From Saxidomus purpurata (Eukaryota > Mollusca > Bivalvia > Venerida > Veneridae), in NCBI GenBank assembly GCA_022818135.1, contig JAFMSR010000008.1, positions 25,933,488 to 25,997,487 of the forward strand: DNA of 64,000 nt. Direction: 5' to 3'. The position numbers and the translations under genes are program-made. Of this stretch, positions 13,614-25,980 are shown one piece after another (the first letter of the stretch is position 1; every line of letters begins with the position of its first letter). The notes under the pieces are model-generated. The model made no database searches. It was not told the origin of the DNA and saw only the letters and a list, made by a program, of their open reading frames with translations.

Positions 13614-14781
13614 CTGAAAATAAATGTTAAACTACATTCACTAATAACCACTGTATCATGGCTACTGTATATCTGTATAGGAAAACACTTGGTCCAAATA
13701 ATTGTACTAAACAGGTGAATATCGTTATATTTTTTGCTAGGCGCTATCCAGCCTCCGAGTACAAACCAGAAACCCGGCTAATTGTGTTGGAAATATTTTA
13801 TTCTTTGCCTATGTAAAAGTGCAGATATCTATAAAATGTTCGCATGTAAAATGGGTCTGCGTTTTGAGTCGAATTATTGAGACTAGGAAAATACTATTCT
13901 GAATTTCTAATAATTTGAACTTTGTGTGGAGGCGAAGCTTAGACTGTGATCTACAATGTCCATGATCTATCTGAAAAGAGAACACTTTTCAGATTTTTTG
14001 GCCTAGATATAACTGCTATTAAATTTACAAGAATAATTTGGAAAAGTCTCCATCAGCCCGTCAAATACAAATTAAAACAAGAGGGCCAGGATGGCCTATA
14101 TCGCTTACCTGCGACTTATGACAAAAATTATTTGACCAAACTTCAACTCTTAAATATATATCATAAACACATACATTCTGTTTGACCTTGACAATGCAAA
14201 CCTTTTGACTAATTTACATGATGATTGGGTTGTAAATGTCATCTGTATGATTTTATCAAACAATCATACTGACTAAGTTTCATGAAGATAGAATGAGAAA
14301 TGCAACCTCTATAGCATACACAAGGTCTTTCTATGATTTGACCCTGTGACCTAGTTTTTGACCCTAGATGACCCATGTTTGAACTCTACCTAGATCAAGG
14401 CAATCCTACTGACTAAGTTTCATGAAGATCAAATGAAAAATGCAGCCTCAATTTGACCTGGTCAATCTCATTAAAATCTGACTCAGTATCTTCCCTTCGC
14501 TAACTGAAGTAGAGTGTAAATTAGGATATGATTTTAATGAGATTGTGACCAGGTAATCTAGTTTTGACCTAGGTGACCCATATTTGATTTAGACCTATAT
14601 TTCATTAAGGCAATCATACTGAATAAGTTTCACAGAGGTCCAATGAAAAATGCAACCTCTATAGCATACACAAGGTTTATCTATGATTTGATCCAGTTTT
14701 GACCCTTGATGACCCGTGTTCGAACTCAACCTCAATTTCATCAAGGCAATCATACTGACCAAGTTTCATGCAGATAGAATA

Positions 14782-15576
14782 AAACAAGAGGGCCATGATG
14801 GCCCTATATTGCTCACCTGACTACCATTTGCTATAATAAAAGGTGTCCTGATTCTAACATAATTTGTAGAGGTCCACTACTCAATGCTAAGTAACATTTC
14901 AAATTTCTATTATCTGCCTGTTGGCCTTCTGGTTTTTTGAAAAAAGTTTTCCCTATATAAGCATATGTGAAATGTTCCCCCCCCCCCCACCCCCACGCCG
15001 GGAAGGGTTATTTTTGAACAGGGGGTCATAATTTAAACAATCTTGGTAAAGGTCCACTAGACAATGCTACATGCTAAATATCTCAGCTCTAGGCCTTGTG
15101 GTTTCAGGGAAGAAGATTTTTGAAATTTTTCCTATACAAATCTATGCAAAACTAAGTGACCACCCGCACTGGGTCAATTTTGACCCGGGGCTCATAATTT
15201 GAACAATCTTGGTAGAGGTGCACTAGACAATGCCACATGCTAAATATCTAAGCTCTAGGCCTTGTGGTTTCAGAGATTTTTTAAGTTTTTCCTATATAAG
15301 CATATGTAAAACTAAGTGACCCCCGGGCGGGGTCAATTTTAACCCAGGGATCATAGTTTGACTAATCTTTGTAGAGGTCCACTAGACAATGTCACATGCT
15401 AAATATCTAAGCTCTCAGCCTTGTGGTATCAGAGAAGAAGATTTTAAATTTTTTTCCTATATAAGCCTATGTTTAACCAAGTGACCCCCCGGGCAGGGTC
15501 GATTTTGACCAGAGGGTCATAATTTGACAATCTTGGTAAAGGTTCACTAGACAATGCCACAGCTATATCTGCTCTA

Positions 15577-15628
<52 letters not shown>

Positions 15629-16210
15629 TTTTTTGTTTTGGGGGGGGGGGGGGGGGTTTTTTTTTTTTTTTTTTTTTTAAAAAAAAGGGCCACCCCCCGG
15701 GGGGTCAGATTTTGACCAGAGGGTCATAATTTGAACAATCTTGGTAAAGGTTCACTAGACAATGCCACATGCCAAATATCTAAGCTCTAGGCCTTGTGGT
15801 TTCAGAGAAGAAGATATTTAAAGTTTTTCCTATATAAGCCTATGCAAAACTAAGTGACCACCCGCACGGGGTCAATTTTGACCAGGGGGTCATAATTTGA
15901 ACAATCTTTGAAGAGGTCCACTGGACTATGCCACATGCCAAATATCTAAGCCCTAGGCCTTGTGGTTTAAGAGAAGAAGAATTTTAAAGTTTTTCCTTTT
16001 TTTGCCATAGCAACCAGAGTTCTGCATGGAATGGAATTCTTTGAACAACTTTGGTAGAGCTTCATGCCAGAAGTTTCATCAACATTGGCCCAGTGGTTTC
16101 AGAAGAGATGTCGTTTGAAGGAAATGGTGGACGGACTTACTACGTAAGACGGACGCAAAGCAATCCTAATAGCTCACTCTTGCACTTTGTGCCAGGCAAG
16201 CTAAAAACTA
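14782..16210 (-). repeat. Family A copy nested in family D
   Basis: This inverted copy runs from AACAAGAGGGCCATGATGG to CTTTGTGCCAGGCAAGCT and contains several core monomers. A poly-G/T block at 15578-15680 interrupts one of them. Confidence 0.8.
15570..15690. repeat. Poly-G / poly-T low-complexity block
   Basis: About 100 bases are nearly pure G, then T and A. They replace text that is intact in neighbouring monomers of the same family A copy, so a consensus failure is likely. Confidence 0.8.
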
Positions 16211-17007
16211 TGAAAAAGATTTTGTTCTTGGCAATAACTCTGTAATTTGTCAAGATAGAGTTATGGTTCTTGTACACTGCACTTCTTTTCATTGTGCTTG
16301 ATCATTGTATGAAGTTGTATTGAATTCCAACAAGTAGTTTCCTAATGATGCTTCGGACAAGAAAAGTAACAAAGGGCAATAACGCTGTAATGAGTCAAGA
16401 TAGAGTTATTGTTCCTGTGCACTGCATTTCCTCTCAATGTACTTGACCATTGTATGAAGTTGTATTGAAATCCAACCAGTACTTTTCAAGTTAAGCTCTG
16501 AATAACTGTAATTACTTAAGATAGAGTTATGGCTCTTGTACACTGCACTTCCTCTCAATGTACTTGACTACTGTTTGAAATTCTTTTGAATTCCAACCAG
16601 TAATTTTCAAGTTATGCTCCGGACAAGGAAAAGTTACAAAGGGCAATAACTCTGTAATTAGTCAAGATGGAGTTATGGTTCTTGTGCACTGCACTTCCTC
16701 TCTCAATGTGCTTGACCAATTTGTATGAAGTTGTATTAATTCCAACTAGTAGTTTTCAAGTTATGGTCTGGACAAGGAAAACTAACAAAGGGCAAAACTC
16801 TGTAATTAGTCAAGATGGAGTTATTGTTCTTGTGCACTGCACTTCCTGTCAATGTGCTTGACCATTGAATGAAGTTGTATTGTATTCCAACGAGCAGTTT
16901 TCAAGTTATGCTCCTGACAAGGCTGACAAGGAAAATGCAACATACCGCCCGACTAACCAACCACGAGGTGACTCCTATATAGCCCCCTAAACTGTTTAGG
17001 GGGTATA
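16211..17007. repeat. Tandem-core repeat related to the 6-7.5 kb array
   Basis: Five units of about 145 bp share GAGTTATGGTTCTTGT, CACTGCACTTCCTCTC, CAAGTTATGCTCCGGAC and GGGCAATAACTCTGTAA. The middle phrases also occur in the 6215-7550 array, so the two cores are diverged relatives. It ends with a CCCCTAAACTGTTTAGGGG palindrome at about 16982-17002. Confidence 0.7.
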
Positions 17008-17365
17008 AAAATGCAACCAGCAAACACAAGGTTTTTCTATGAATTGATCCCCTGACCTAGTTTTTGGCCCTAAGCAAGCCATGTTCGAAGTAGACCTAGA
17101 TTTTATCAAGGTAATCATACTGACTAAGTTTCATGAAGATCCAATGAAAAATGCAACCTCTATTGCATACACAAAGTTTTTCTATGACTTTGACTCCAGA
17201 TGACTCATATTCAAACTCAACCTAGATTTCATCAAGGTAGTCATTTTGACTTAGTTTCAAGAAGATCCATTGAAAGAAGCAGCTTCTATTGCATACATAA
17301 CGTAAAGTGTGGACAGACAGACAGAAGAGGGACACCAGGCGACCACAATAGCTCACAAGTGAGCA

Positions 17366-18989
17366 AAAAAAAAACAACACTTGATCTGGGTCATAGAACA
17401 CTTTAAAAAGCAAACAAGTACATGTACTGACTTTCTTTCAGTAAAAAAGTTTGAGTTCGCTACCAAACAAAGTGATCCAACCCATTTTGTTAGGTCACAC
17501 ATGCAATATTGTAGGCCTGAGTTTCTATGGGGGCTACACCTTTAAATAACAGGATTATTCTAAACAACAGTACTCTATCTAATACCAAAAATGTGCCACT
17601 GATCATCAAATTCATCTAGTCTGAAACATGAATCAAGCTGGGTTACTTTACTTACTCAACAAGTATTGCAATGATATACAAATCGTTAAATACCCGTTAA
17701 TAACTTTTTTTTAAGGAATTTTCATGGAAATCTCGAAGGTTTTGTTATATAATTTACTTGATAAAAAAGTTTGAGTCAAGAGTAGAATTAGGAAGACCTG
17801 GTCTTGTTGGGGAAACCTAATGTTTAATTTATTTTGTATAATGTTAACTATCACTGAAGGTGATGGATTTCCCCAACATTGTTTAGACACAGGGATGGAA
17901 TATGTATGACCTGAAAAAAATTAAGACGCACAAACGTGTTTGTGTTGCCCAAAAATTTGAAAAATGTTTGGCACTCAAGATACTGTATTACACTAATGCT
18001 TATGCCGTCTGATTCATGTTCGTGAACATGATTGGAAAATACAGAAAATGAGTGAATATTAATTCATTGAAGAAAATTATAAAGTTTTTATTGTAAGAAT
18101 TGATTATAAACACAAAAGTACATGTGCATACCATAGAGATATTTGTGGGAAGACAAGATTTTGACTTCTGGTAAAACAGAACGTAGACGTTCTGCATATC
18201 ATGCAAGATTTACACCAGGTGTTATTCTACCGACACAAAGAATATGGGAATTATTGCTTCTGTGTCGACATTCGGTAAAGTGCTCACTGTAACGGTAAAA
18301 ATTATGACAGTGGCCAAGTACAGTAGTTGGAACGTAACAGTTGTCAAAATTTGCATATATCGTGCGTGTAATGTGCGCATAACATGCGTGCGCTCATCGT
18401 GTATTTTGTCAATGGTATATCATATCATATCATTCATCGTACAACGTGCATCATATACTATACATGATATATGGTACACGATATACAATTCCTGGTGCAC
18501 GTTGCACGATAGGTCTATACGGTATTCGAGTCAGATGTTTTATTCAGTTGTGTTTTACTAAGCGTGTACATCTCCGCAAAAAGAAATAAAGTGCTGACTT
18601 GACATTGTATTATTTTTCATTCGTCATTGCAATATGGACAATGATGACATCCGGGACAGGTGGAAGACAGTTTACACCTTAAATTCGAAATTTGATTATA
18701 TTTTATCGACGGAAAGGACATTAATTTCCTTCAATATCTTAACTGTTGTTTTCACGGCATTTAATTTATCTTAAGTGCAGTAGACAAGGTATAAGGAAAT
18801 TCATTAGGAATTATAACAGGACAGGAAACATCAACTGCTTTAGAAGGTTAACTATTGAATATTTATTGGGCAAATAAAAGTAATATGACAAATCGACAAA
18901 TCAACGATAGTTTTACAAAATCCTGTTTAGGGTAATCCTACGGAAGCCCAATAGTGCCACTTTGTTTGTTTTTTAATTGATTTTTTCAA
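17366..18989. other. Intronic sequence, mostly unrecognised
   Basis: It contains a CATGTTCGTGAACATG palindrome near 18017-18032, also seen in diverged form near 23195, 25690 and 25870. A CATATCATAT-rich stretch lies at 18410-18500. No exon or named element is supported. Confidence 0.45.
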
Positions 18990-20645
18990 CATAACTAAGT
19001 TGAAAATTCAAGATACTAAGTTGAAAATTCAACTTACTAAGTTGAAAATTCAAGATTCTAAGTTAAATATTCAACTTACTAAGTTGAATATCCAAGATAC
19101 TAAGTAGAAAATTCAACTTTCTAAATTGAATATTCAGCTTACTAAGTTGAAAATTCAAGAAACTAAGTTGAATATTCAAGATACTAAGTTGAAATTAAAC
19201 TAACTAAGTTGAATATACAACTTACTAAGTTGAAAATTCAAGATACTACTAAGTTGAAAATTCAACTTACTAAGTTGAAAATTCAAGAAACTAAGTTGAA
19301 AATTCAAGAAACTAAGTTGAATATTTAAGATATTAAGTTGAAAATTCAACTTTCTAAGTTGAATATTCAAGATACCAAGTTGAAAATTCAACTTACTAAG
19401 TTGAAAATTCACTTACTAGGTTGAAAATTCAAGATACCAAGTTGAAAATTCAACTTACTAAGTTGTAAATTCAAGATAGTAAGATGAAAATGCAACTTAT
19501 TAAGTTGAAAATTCAACTTAGTAAGTTGAATATACAAGATACTAAGTTGAAAATTCACTTACTAAGTTGAAAATTCAAGACACTAAGTTGAAAATTCAAG
19601 ATACTAAGTTAAAAATTCAACTTACTGATTTAAGTACTAAGTATCTTGAATTTTCAACTTAGTAAGTTAAATTTTCAAGATACTAAGTAGAAATTCAACT
19701 TACTTAGTTGTAAATTCAAGATACTAAGTTGAAATTTCAACTTATTAAGTTGAAAATTCAAGATATTAAGTTGAAAATTCAAGATACTAAGTTGAATATT
19801 CAAGATACTAAGCTGAAAGTTACTAAGTTGAAAATTCAAGAAACTAAGTTGAAAATTCAAGATACTAAGTTGAAAATTCAACTTACTAAGTTGTAAATTC
19901 AAGATAGTAAGTTGAAAATACAACTTATTAAGTTGAAAATTCAACTAAGTAAGTTGAATATTCAAGATACTAAATTGAAAATTCAACTTACTAAGTTGTA
20001 AATTCAAGATAGTAAGTTGAAAATGCAACTAATTAAGTAAGTTGAATATTCAAGATACTAAGTTGAAAATTCACTAAGTTGAAAATTCAAAATACTTAGT
20101 TGAAAATTCACTTACTAGGTTGAAAATTCAAGATACCAAGTTGAAATTTCAACTTACTAAGTTGAAAATTCAAGATACTAAGTTGAAAATTCAACTTACT
20201 AAGTTGAAAATTCAAGTTACTGATTTAAGTATTTAGTATCTTGAATTTTCAACTTAGTAAGTTAAATTCAACTTACTCAGTTGAAAATTCAATACTAAGT
20301 TAAATATTCAACTTTCTAAGTTGAATATCCAAGATACTAGGTTGAAAATTCAACTTACTAAGTTGAATAATCAACTTATTTAGTTGAAAATTCAAGAAAC
20401 TAAGTTGAATATTCAAGATACTAAGTTACTTAGTTGAAAATTCAAGAAACTAAGTTGAAAATTCAAATTCAAGATACTAAGTTGAATATTCAAGATACTA
20501 AGTTGAAAGTTACTAAGTTGAAAATTCAAGAAACTAAGTTGAAAATTCAAGAAACTAAGTTGAATATTTAAGATACTAAGATGAAAATTCAACTTACTAA
20601 GTTGAATATTCATGATAATTAGTTGAATTTTCAACTTAGTAAGTT
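18990..20645. repeat. 21-bp minisatellite of nearly self-complementary units
   Basis: About 75-80 units of 21 bp are built from AAGTTGAAAATTCAA followed by CTTACT, GATACT or AAACT. Each unit is almost its own reverse complement. Because 21 is divisible by three, long artefactual frames reading (N-F-Q-L-S-x-L) arise on the minus strand. Two short orientation-flipped blocks with nearly identical flanks (about 19620-19675 and 20215-20275) suggest a higher-order period near 600 bp. The array directly abuts the truncated DIRS remnant. Confidence 0.9.
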
Positions 20646-21877
20646 GCATTATAGGGTACTAGAAAGAAACAAAATCTTAGGCTTAGGTACTTCAATGGAT
20701 TTTGACAGTAAGGTTATGCTTTCTCAGTTGTGTAAGAATGAGCTAATTTGGTGGATCAAGAATGTTGATCTCAAAAATGGCAACAGAATAAGACCTCTTA
20801 AAATATCTAGACGCTGTTGTACAGAATGTGTCATTTGCGGGTTTTGGTGGTATGGGTTTAGACAGATGAGTTCATACTAGTGGTAGGTGGAAATTTGAAG
20901 AGAGACAACATAGTATAAATTACCTTGCATTGTTAGCAATTTTTTATTCTTCGCAGGCACTTTACAGTGATTGTAGTAGAATACATATAGAAATTCAATC
21001 TGACAATGTATCCGCCATCTCTTATGTTAATGAATTTGGTGATATGCAGTCCAGACAACTGGATAGCTTAGCAATATGCATATGGGAATGGTGCCTGCAC
21101 AGACAGATTTATATCTCTGCTGTTCATGTTCCAGGGGTTCTGAATACAGCAGATTTTTATTCCGGATACTTCTCAGATTCCACCGAGTGGTCTCTGAAAC
21201 AAGATATCTTTGATAGCTTATGCAGACAGTTTTTTCTTCCAGATGTTGATCTGTTCGCGTCTAGGTTGAATAGAAAGTTACAGAGTTTAGTATCATTGTT
21301 TCCAGAACCTGGTGCAATGGCATTTAATGCCTTTTCCTCGTCTTGGACTAATTTTCAACCATATATTTTCCCACCATTCAATCTAGTTGGCAAAGCTGTT
21401 AATAAGCTAGTGAGTGACAAAGTTGATAGAGCTTTAGTTATAGTTCCTTACTGGTTTACCCAGCCTTGGTTTCCCTTGTTATTGGAAAACATGTGTTATT
21501 TTCCTATCAGGATGCCGACTGGTGATGCCTCACAACGGGATGTTTCATCCATTACAGAAAAAGCTAAAGATGATTGGTGTTTTGGTATCTGGAAATCCTT
21601 GCAGAGTAGAGGAATTTTGGAAGAACTTGCAAAATTCATCACATTCTCCTGGTCTAGTGGAACAAGGAAGCACTACATCTATGCTTGGAAAAAGTGGTAT
21701 TTGTGGAATAATATCAGGGCTTCCAGTCCAATTTATTCGGCTGAAACAGTAGTGTTGAGCTATCTATACTACCTTTACCTGTCAGAAAAATCTTATTCAG
21801 TCATTAATTTACATAAGGCTATGCTTTTGCAGATTCTACCCTTTTCGGTAATTCATGGTGTCCTGAGCATAAATTAA
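20646..21877 (+). pseudogene. DIRS RNase H and connecting region, broken
   Basis: The early part (20646-20880) contains KNELIWWI, matching the linker after the RT thumb of the other copies. The open frame 20930-21877 contains IEIQSDNVSAISYVN, a DIRS RNase H segment with its catalytic D, then VHVPGVLNTADFYSG, DVDLFASRLNRK and YIFPPFNLVGK. The latter phrases are shared with 33.1-32.8 kb and 43.9-44.2 kb. The frame then enters the recombinase N-terminal region (SSGTRKHYIYAWKKW). The two parts are out of register with each other, so the gene is inactive. Confidence 0.85.
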
Positions 21878-22530
21878 TTACAAGATTTATGAGAAGTGTG
21901 TTCATACAAAAACCTGCAAGACCTAGATATATTATGACTTGGGATGTCTCGGTGGTGCTTAATTAGTTGCAAACTTTAATGCCTTTGTCTAAAGTTTCTT
22001 TGAAGCTGTTGACACTTAAAACTTTGGCCCTAGTGGCACTGGCTACTGCTCCTAGAGCACAGACATTACATTCTTTAGATTTAAAGAATATTGTAGTCCA
22101 ACAACAGTGTGTTCTACTTCACTGATATTTTTAAAACTTCATTGTCCAAGAAAGGACAGTCCTTTTCATTGAAAATAGAACATTACAAGGATGAGAAGCT
22201 ATGTGCTATGCATACGCTGCTTTATTACATCAACAAAACTGCAACTCTAAGGAAGACTTCGAAAGTATTTGTTTCATTTGTGACTTACAAGGAAATTTTC
22301 TACCTGTACCTTGGCAAGGTGGTTAAAAACTGTGTTAGAGTTAGCAGGCATAAATACATCTGTATACAAGGCGCATTCTTATAGAGCTGCATCCTCGTCG
22401 ACAGCGTTTAATAAAGGATGTTCTCTAATGAAATTCTTAAAACAGCAGATTGGAAGTCTGATAAAAACTTTAAGAAGTTTTATTGTAGAAACTCTGATAA
22501 AAAGATTTCTTTTACTAATGCAGTATTGAT
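21878..22530 (+). pseudogene. DIRS tyrosine recombinase, catalytic half, broken
   Basis: After a stop at 21875-21877 the recombinase continues in shifted frames. RSVFIQKPARPRYIMTWD is followed by a TAG, then APRAQTLHSLDL (the first catalytic arginine region), LARWLKTVLELAG, and KAHSYRAAS, which holds the H-x-x-R motif. The region that should carry the nucleophilic tyrosine (KNFKKFYCRN, about 22466-22495) is in another frame. At least three frame breaks or stops show it is dead. Confidence 0.8.
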
Positions 22531-22647
22531 ACTTTGTTGTATTCAATTGTGTGATAATTAAATCATTGATTTCACTGAATTGCTTTTTGTTGCCTTTAAA
22601 GATGCTTTATGTACATGTGAAAGCAAGAGGCTTTATGAAAAATAATG

Positions 22648-22999
22648 TTCTCCCATCCAAGCTTTAGTGAATGGTGGAGGGCATTATTTGAATGAAGCTG
22701 GAAGCTAAGTATGTACAGACCCTCCCAGATTCAGTATGTTCAGGTTGGTTTTTTATGGCCCACCATATAGTTTAAGGCAACAAAAAGTTTGTCTATAAAT
22801 TATGAAGCATGCTTGATTTTACTTCCGTTTATTACTTCCGCTCTACTGCGCATGCACTGTATATGCACGGTAATTTTATAACTCTTTAAAGTGCCATCAT
22901 GTTGGCAGGTCCAGAATGGAATGCTCTATGTACAAGCTTAGCCTCCAGCTTCATTCAAATAATGCCCTCCATCCTGCACTAAAGCTTGGATGGGGGAAC
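22648..22999. repeat. DIRS remnant 3' inverted arms
   Basis: About 70 bases starting GTTCTCCCATCCAAGC (22648) are inverted, with a few mismatches, at 22930-22999 (ending GCTTGGATGGGGGAAC). This is the layout expected for an internal complementary region facing the right terminus. The left terminus is lost. Confidence 0.8.
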
Positions 23000-23589
23000 A
23001 GTATTCTACTGATACCATGTTTAGATACTCATGTACAGTGTTGTTTGTATAAAGTAAGTACCATGTTTAAATATTACATGTTTATATTTACTTAATGTAA
23101 CCTATGTATAACATATGTTGTAAATCACTGAAAAGTGGAATAAAAATTTCCTTCAATAAATTAATATTCACTAATGTTTGGTATTTTCCATTCATGTTCA
23201 GGGACATGAATCAGACCATGCGTGTACGAACACGAATCTCAACTTTCAGCATATTCAATTGACTGTAAAATTAAAAAAAAAAAATATTTCTTTGTATTTA
23301 GAGGAACAAACAATTATCAGTATTAATGTAATCTAGATCAAGTTAAAATAAAAAATGTTGTTTTTTTTTATTAACATATGAACATTTATAACATAATACA
23401 AGGAAGTACATAATAATATTTATAATCATGTATATAAAATGTGATAATCACCCTGACTATGACATAAAAACTAACTAATTCTCCATCTTACTTAAAATAA
23501 AAAATGTTTTGTTTCAATTTAAATAAAAAGAATAATGGTTTATGTTGGGTGTTGGCTCATCTATTCACGAACATGTGTCTCTCTTAAGA

Positions 23590-25565
23590 CTTTTAAAAGT
23601 TGCAAGATATTAATTGGATCTATTGATTTTTCAATTGATCCAATGTTAACAGAGTACAGCAGCTTCTTACAGCTGAAACTTTCCATACAAACAAGTAGTT
23701 CCATATATTCAATTGTTATGTTCAATTGTTATGAATTATACTGTCTTCTGTTTTAAACATTATATAGTAGCAGATCTAAATTATAAATATCAAAACATTT
23801 CAGAATAGCATAATATTATATTGTTGTTTTTCTTATAATTTGTAACTAAAAATCAACGAGGTATTTATTCTGTATAGAACTATTTTCCTACGTGGTTTTG
23901 GTCACAACAGTTTTCTAGTCAGACCGGAGATACTAATTTAGTGTTTCCGCAAGAGCACGTTTTTTTGTGTTTTTGACACACTCATTTTGTCAATGACACA
24001 ACAGAAATAGTAAAGAGCATCTTCTATGAGGCAATTAAAACGTGTATGATCAAATTACTACAAAAACTACATTTCAAAGCCTCTCAAAATGCTTTGAAAT
24101 GCAAGATAAGTTGTTGATTCTATGACATTTCAAAAGTAAGCCATTTCGAGTATTTCCATATAATAGTCTGGTAAAAACTGTGACAAAATTCTAAGTTAAA
24201 AAGGGGCATAAATATGTCAAAAATCAAAAACATTGGTGAAGATGTTGATAGTTGACATACATTTTAAGTTTCAAGTCAATATGTTTGATAGTATTCAAGA
24301 TATTTGACTCCATAAAAATCTTTAACTAAAAATTCTAAGTTAAAAAGGGGCGTAAATCTTACAAAAATCAAAACAGAGTTATGGGGATTGTTTCCTCAAG
24401 TGAAGATGTTAATGGTGGACTCATAATTTGAGTTTCAATTCAATACCTTTGAAAGTATTCAAAATATTTGACTTTATAAAATCTTTTACCAAAAATTCTA
24501 AGTAAAAAGGGGCAAAAATCTGTCAAAAATTAAAACAGAGTTATGGGAATTGTTTCCTCTGGTGTAAATATTGATGGTTAACATATATTTTGAGTTTCAA
24601 GTCAATACCTTTGGAAGTATTCAAGATATTTGAATTTATAAAATTCTTTAAAAAAAATTGTAAGTTAAAAAGGGGCATATATCTGTCAAAAATCAAAACA
24701 GAGTTATGGGGATTGTTTCTGAAGGTGTATATATTCATGGTAGACACACACTTTGAGTTTCAAGTCGATACCTTTGATAGTATTCAAGATATTTGAATTT
24801 ATAAAAAACTTTAACCAAAAATTCTAAGTTAAAAAGGGGCATAAATCTGTCAAAAATCAAAACAGAGTTATGGGGATTTTTTCCTCAGGTGTAGATGTTG
24901 ACGGTTAACATATAGTTTGAGTTTCAAGTCAATACCTATGATAGTATTCAAGATATTTGACTTTTAAAAAAACTTTAACCAACGCAGACGCCGACATCGA
25001 CACGAGTGCAATAGCCTCTTTATTCTTTGAATAGTCGAGCTAAAAACGTCTTTCTGAATGATTTTAATGATCATTTTGTAGTAATTTCGTTCAGACTGTC
25101 ACTGTTGAAAGGGGTTTCAGTGTGCCAAATAATATCAAAGTTTAATGTCTATGGTTGAATGCACTTATGAAAAATTCGCTTTGTGGACAAAGTTGACTTT
25201 TGAGATGCAGTGACAAAATGGAAAGCATCCAAAGAGAAACACCTGTTGTCTTGCCAACCCTTTGATTACCCACCATTTTGTGATGTATCACATGCAGTTT
25301 TACAGAAGTAAACTGAATAAAACTTCTTTAACATATAGTCATGTCTTTTATTTTATTACAATAAAGAGTATGACCCTCGGAATTTCTAAATGACCCCCAA
25401 ATTCTGATACAGGGGTCACAAATGACCCCTTAAAATTCTGATATTCACACATGTATGTGTACAGTCTGTGTTGTCCTGATATTTACACATGTATGTGTGC
25501 AGACTGTGTTGTTCAGAGACAATCGATCCTCCAGCACTTTCAGTCCTTTGATTTTAAATATAGTT
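23590..25565. repeat. Family E large repeat, copy 1
   Basis: It is collinear with 51815-52801 plus 55259-55825. Shared phrases include ACATTTCAGAATAGCATAAT, AACGTCTTTCTGAATGAT, GACAAAATGGAAAGCATCC and ACTTTCAGTCCTTTGAT. This copy has an extra tandem segment (24170-25040) but lacks the TTAA element, leaving an intact TTAA at 25328-25331. No coding frame is recognised. Confidence 0.85.
24170..25045. repeat. Tandem segment inside family E
   Basis: Four or five monomers of about 165-175 bp contain AAAAGGGGCATAAATCTGTC and CAGAGTTATGGGGATTG. It closes with GCAGACGCCGACATCGACAC and AATAGTCGAGCTAAAAA, the same terminal text as the 58.1-59.3 kb element. It is absent from the other family E copy. Confidence 0.75.
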
Positions 25566-25679
25566 TCAGTATAAATCTTCCTTGACAATTCATTATAAAC
25601 TTACATAAATATATAATCAATACATAAATGATCATATTGGACTTTTATATTTGGTAAAATCATATAATAGTATGTCATG

Positions 25680-25980
25680 TTCGTTGTTCATGAACATGAA
25701 ACTGATCACACGTTTTGAAATTGTAAAAATTAAAAGCTTTAATGCGCTTGAATATAAAAAAATTTTGGTATGCATATATATTTTTTGGTTATAATCGATT
25801 CTAACAATAATAACTTAATAATTTTCTTCAGTGAATTAATAATCACTCGTGTTTGGTATTATCAGTCATGTTCACGAACATGAATCAGACGTGTTTTGAA
25901 ATTGTATGAATTAAAAGCTTAAATGTATATTTTAGTATGCACAATCATGTATTTTTGTGTTTATAATCAATTTTAACAAC
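25680..25980. repeat. Paired diverged repeat around a GTTCATGAAC-type palindrome
   Basis: Two similar segments contain a TGTTC-x-TGAACA palindrome, GTTTTGAAATTGTA and ATTAAAAGCTT. Related text lies at 18.0 and 23.2 kb. Confidence 0.5.

Larger units (their letters stand above)
14074..17365. repeat. Family D repeat, split by a nested insertion
   Basis: It starts with AACAAGAGGGCCAGGATGG. Core monomers of about 150 bp contain ACTAAGTTTCATGAAGAT and GCAACCTCTATAGCATACAC. At about 14781 the text breaks off after GCAGATAGAAT and resumes at about 17006 with AAAAATGCAACC, exactly where a monomer would continue. It ends near 17310-17360 with an ACAGACAGA tract and CTCACAAGTGAGC. A second, uninterrupted copy lies at 30042-30712. 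Confidence 0.7.
20646..23000 (+). mobile_element. 5'-truncated DIRS-type retrotransposon remnant
   Basis: It lacks gag and most of RT; the left border is the minisatellite. What remains is RNase H, a recombinase and the 3' inverted-repeat structure at 22648-23000. It is clearly diverged from the 31- and 40-kb copies at protein level. Like them, it places two inverted arms after the recombinase. Confidence 0.8.

Noticed and set aside
16982..17002. CCCCTAAACTGTTTAGGGG palindrome as a transcription terminator
   Set aside because: It marks the end of a tandem-core repeat and has no associated gene; hairpin terminators of this type are not expected in animal DNA.
18990..20645. CRISPR-like array of short repeats
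   Set aside because: Units are contiguous without unique spacers, the host is eukaryotic, and there are no cas-like genes.
19200..20649. Minus-strand frames of repeated N-F-Q-L-S-x-L residues that look like a repeat protein
   Set aside because: They arise because the 21-bp minisatellite unit is divisible by three and AT-rich. Frames break wherever unit length changes, and there is no start context or flanking exon.
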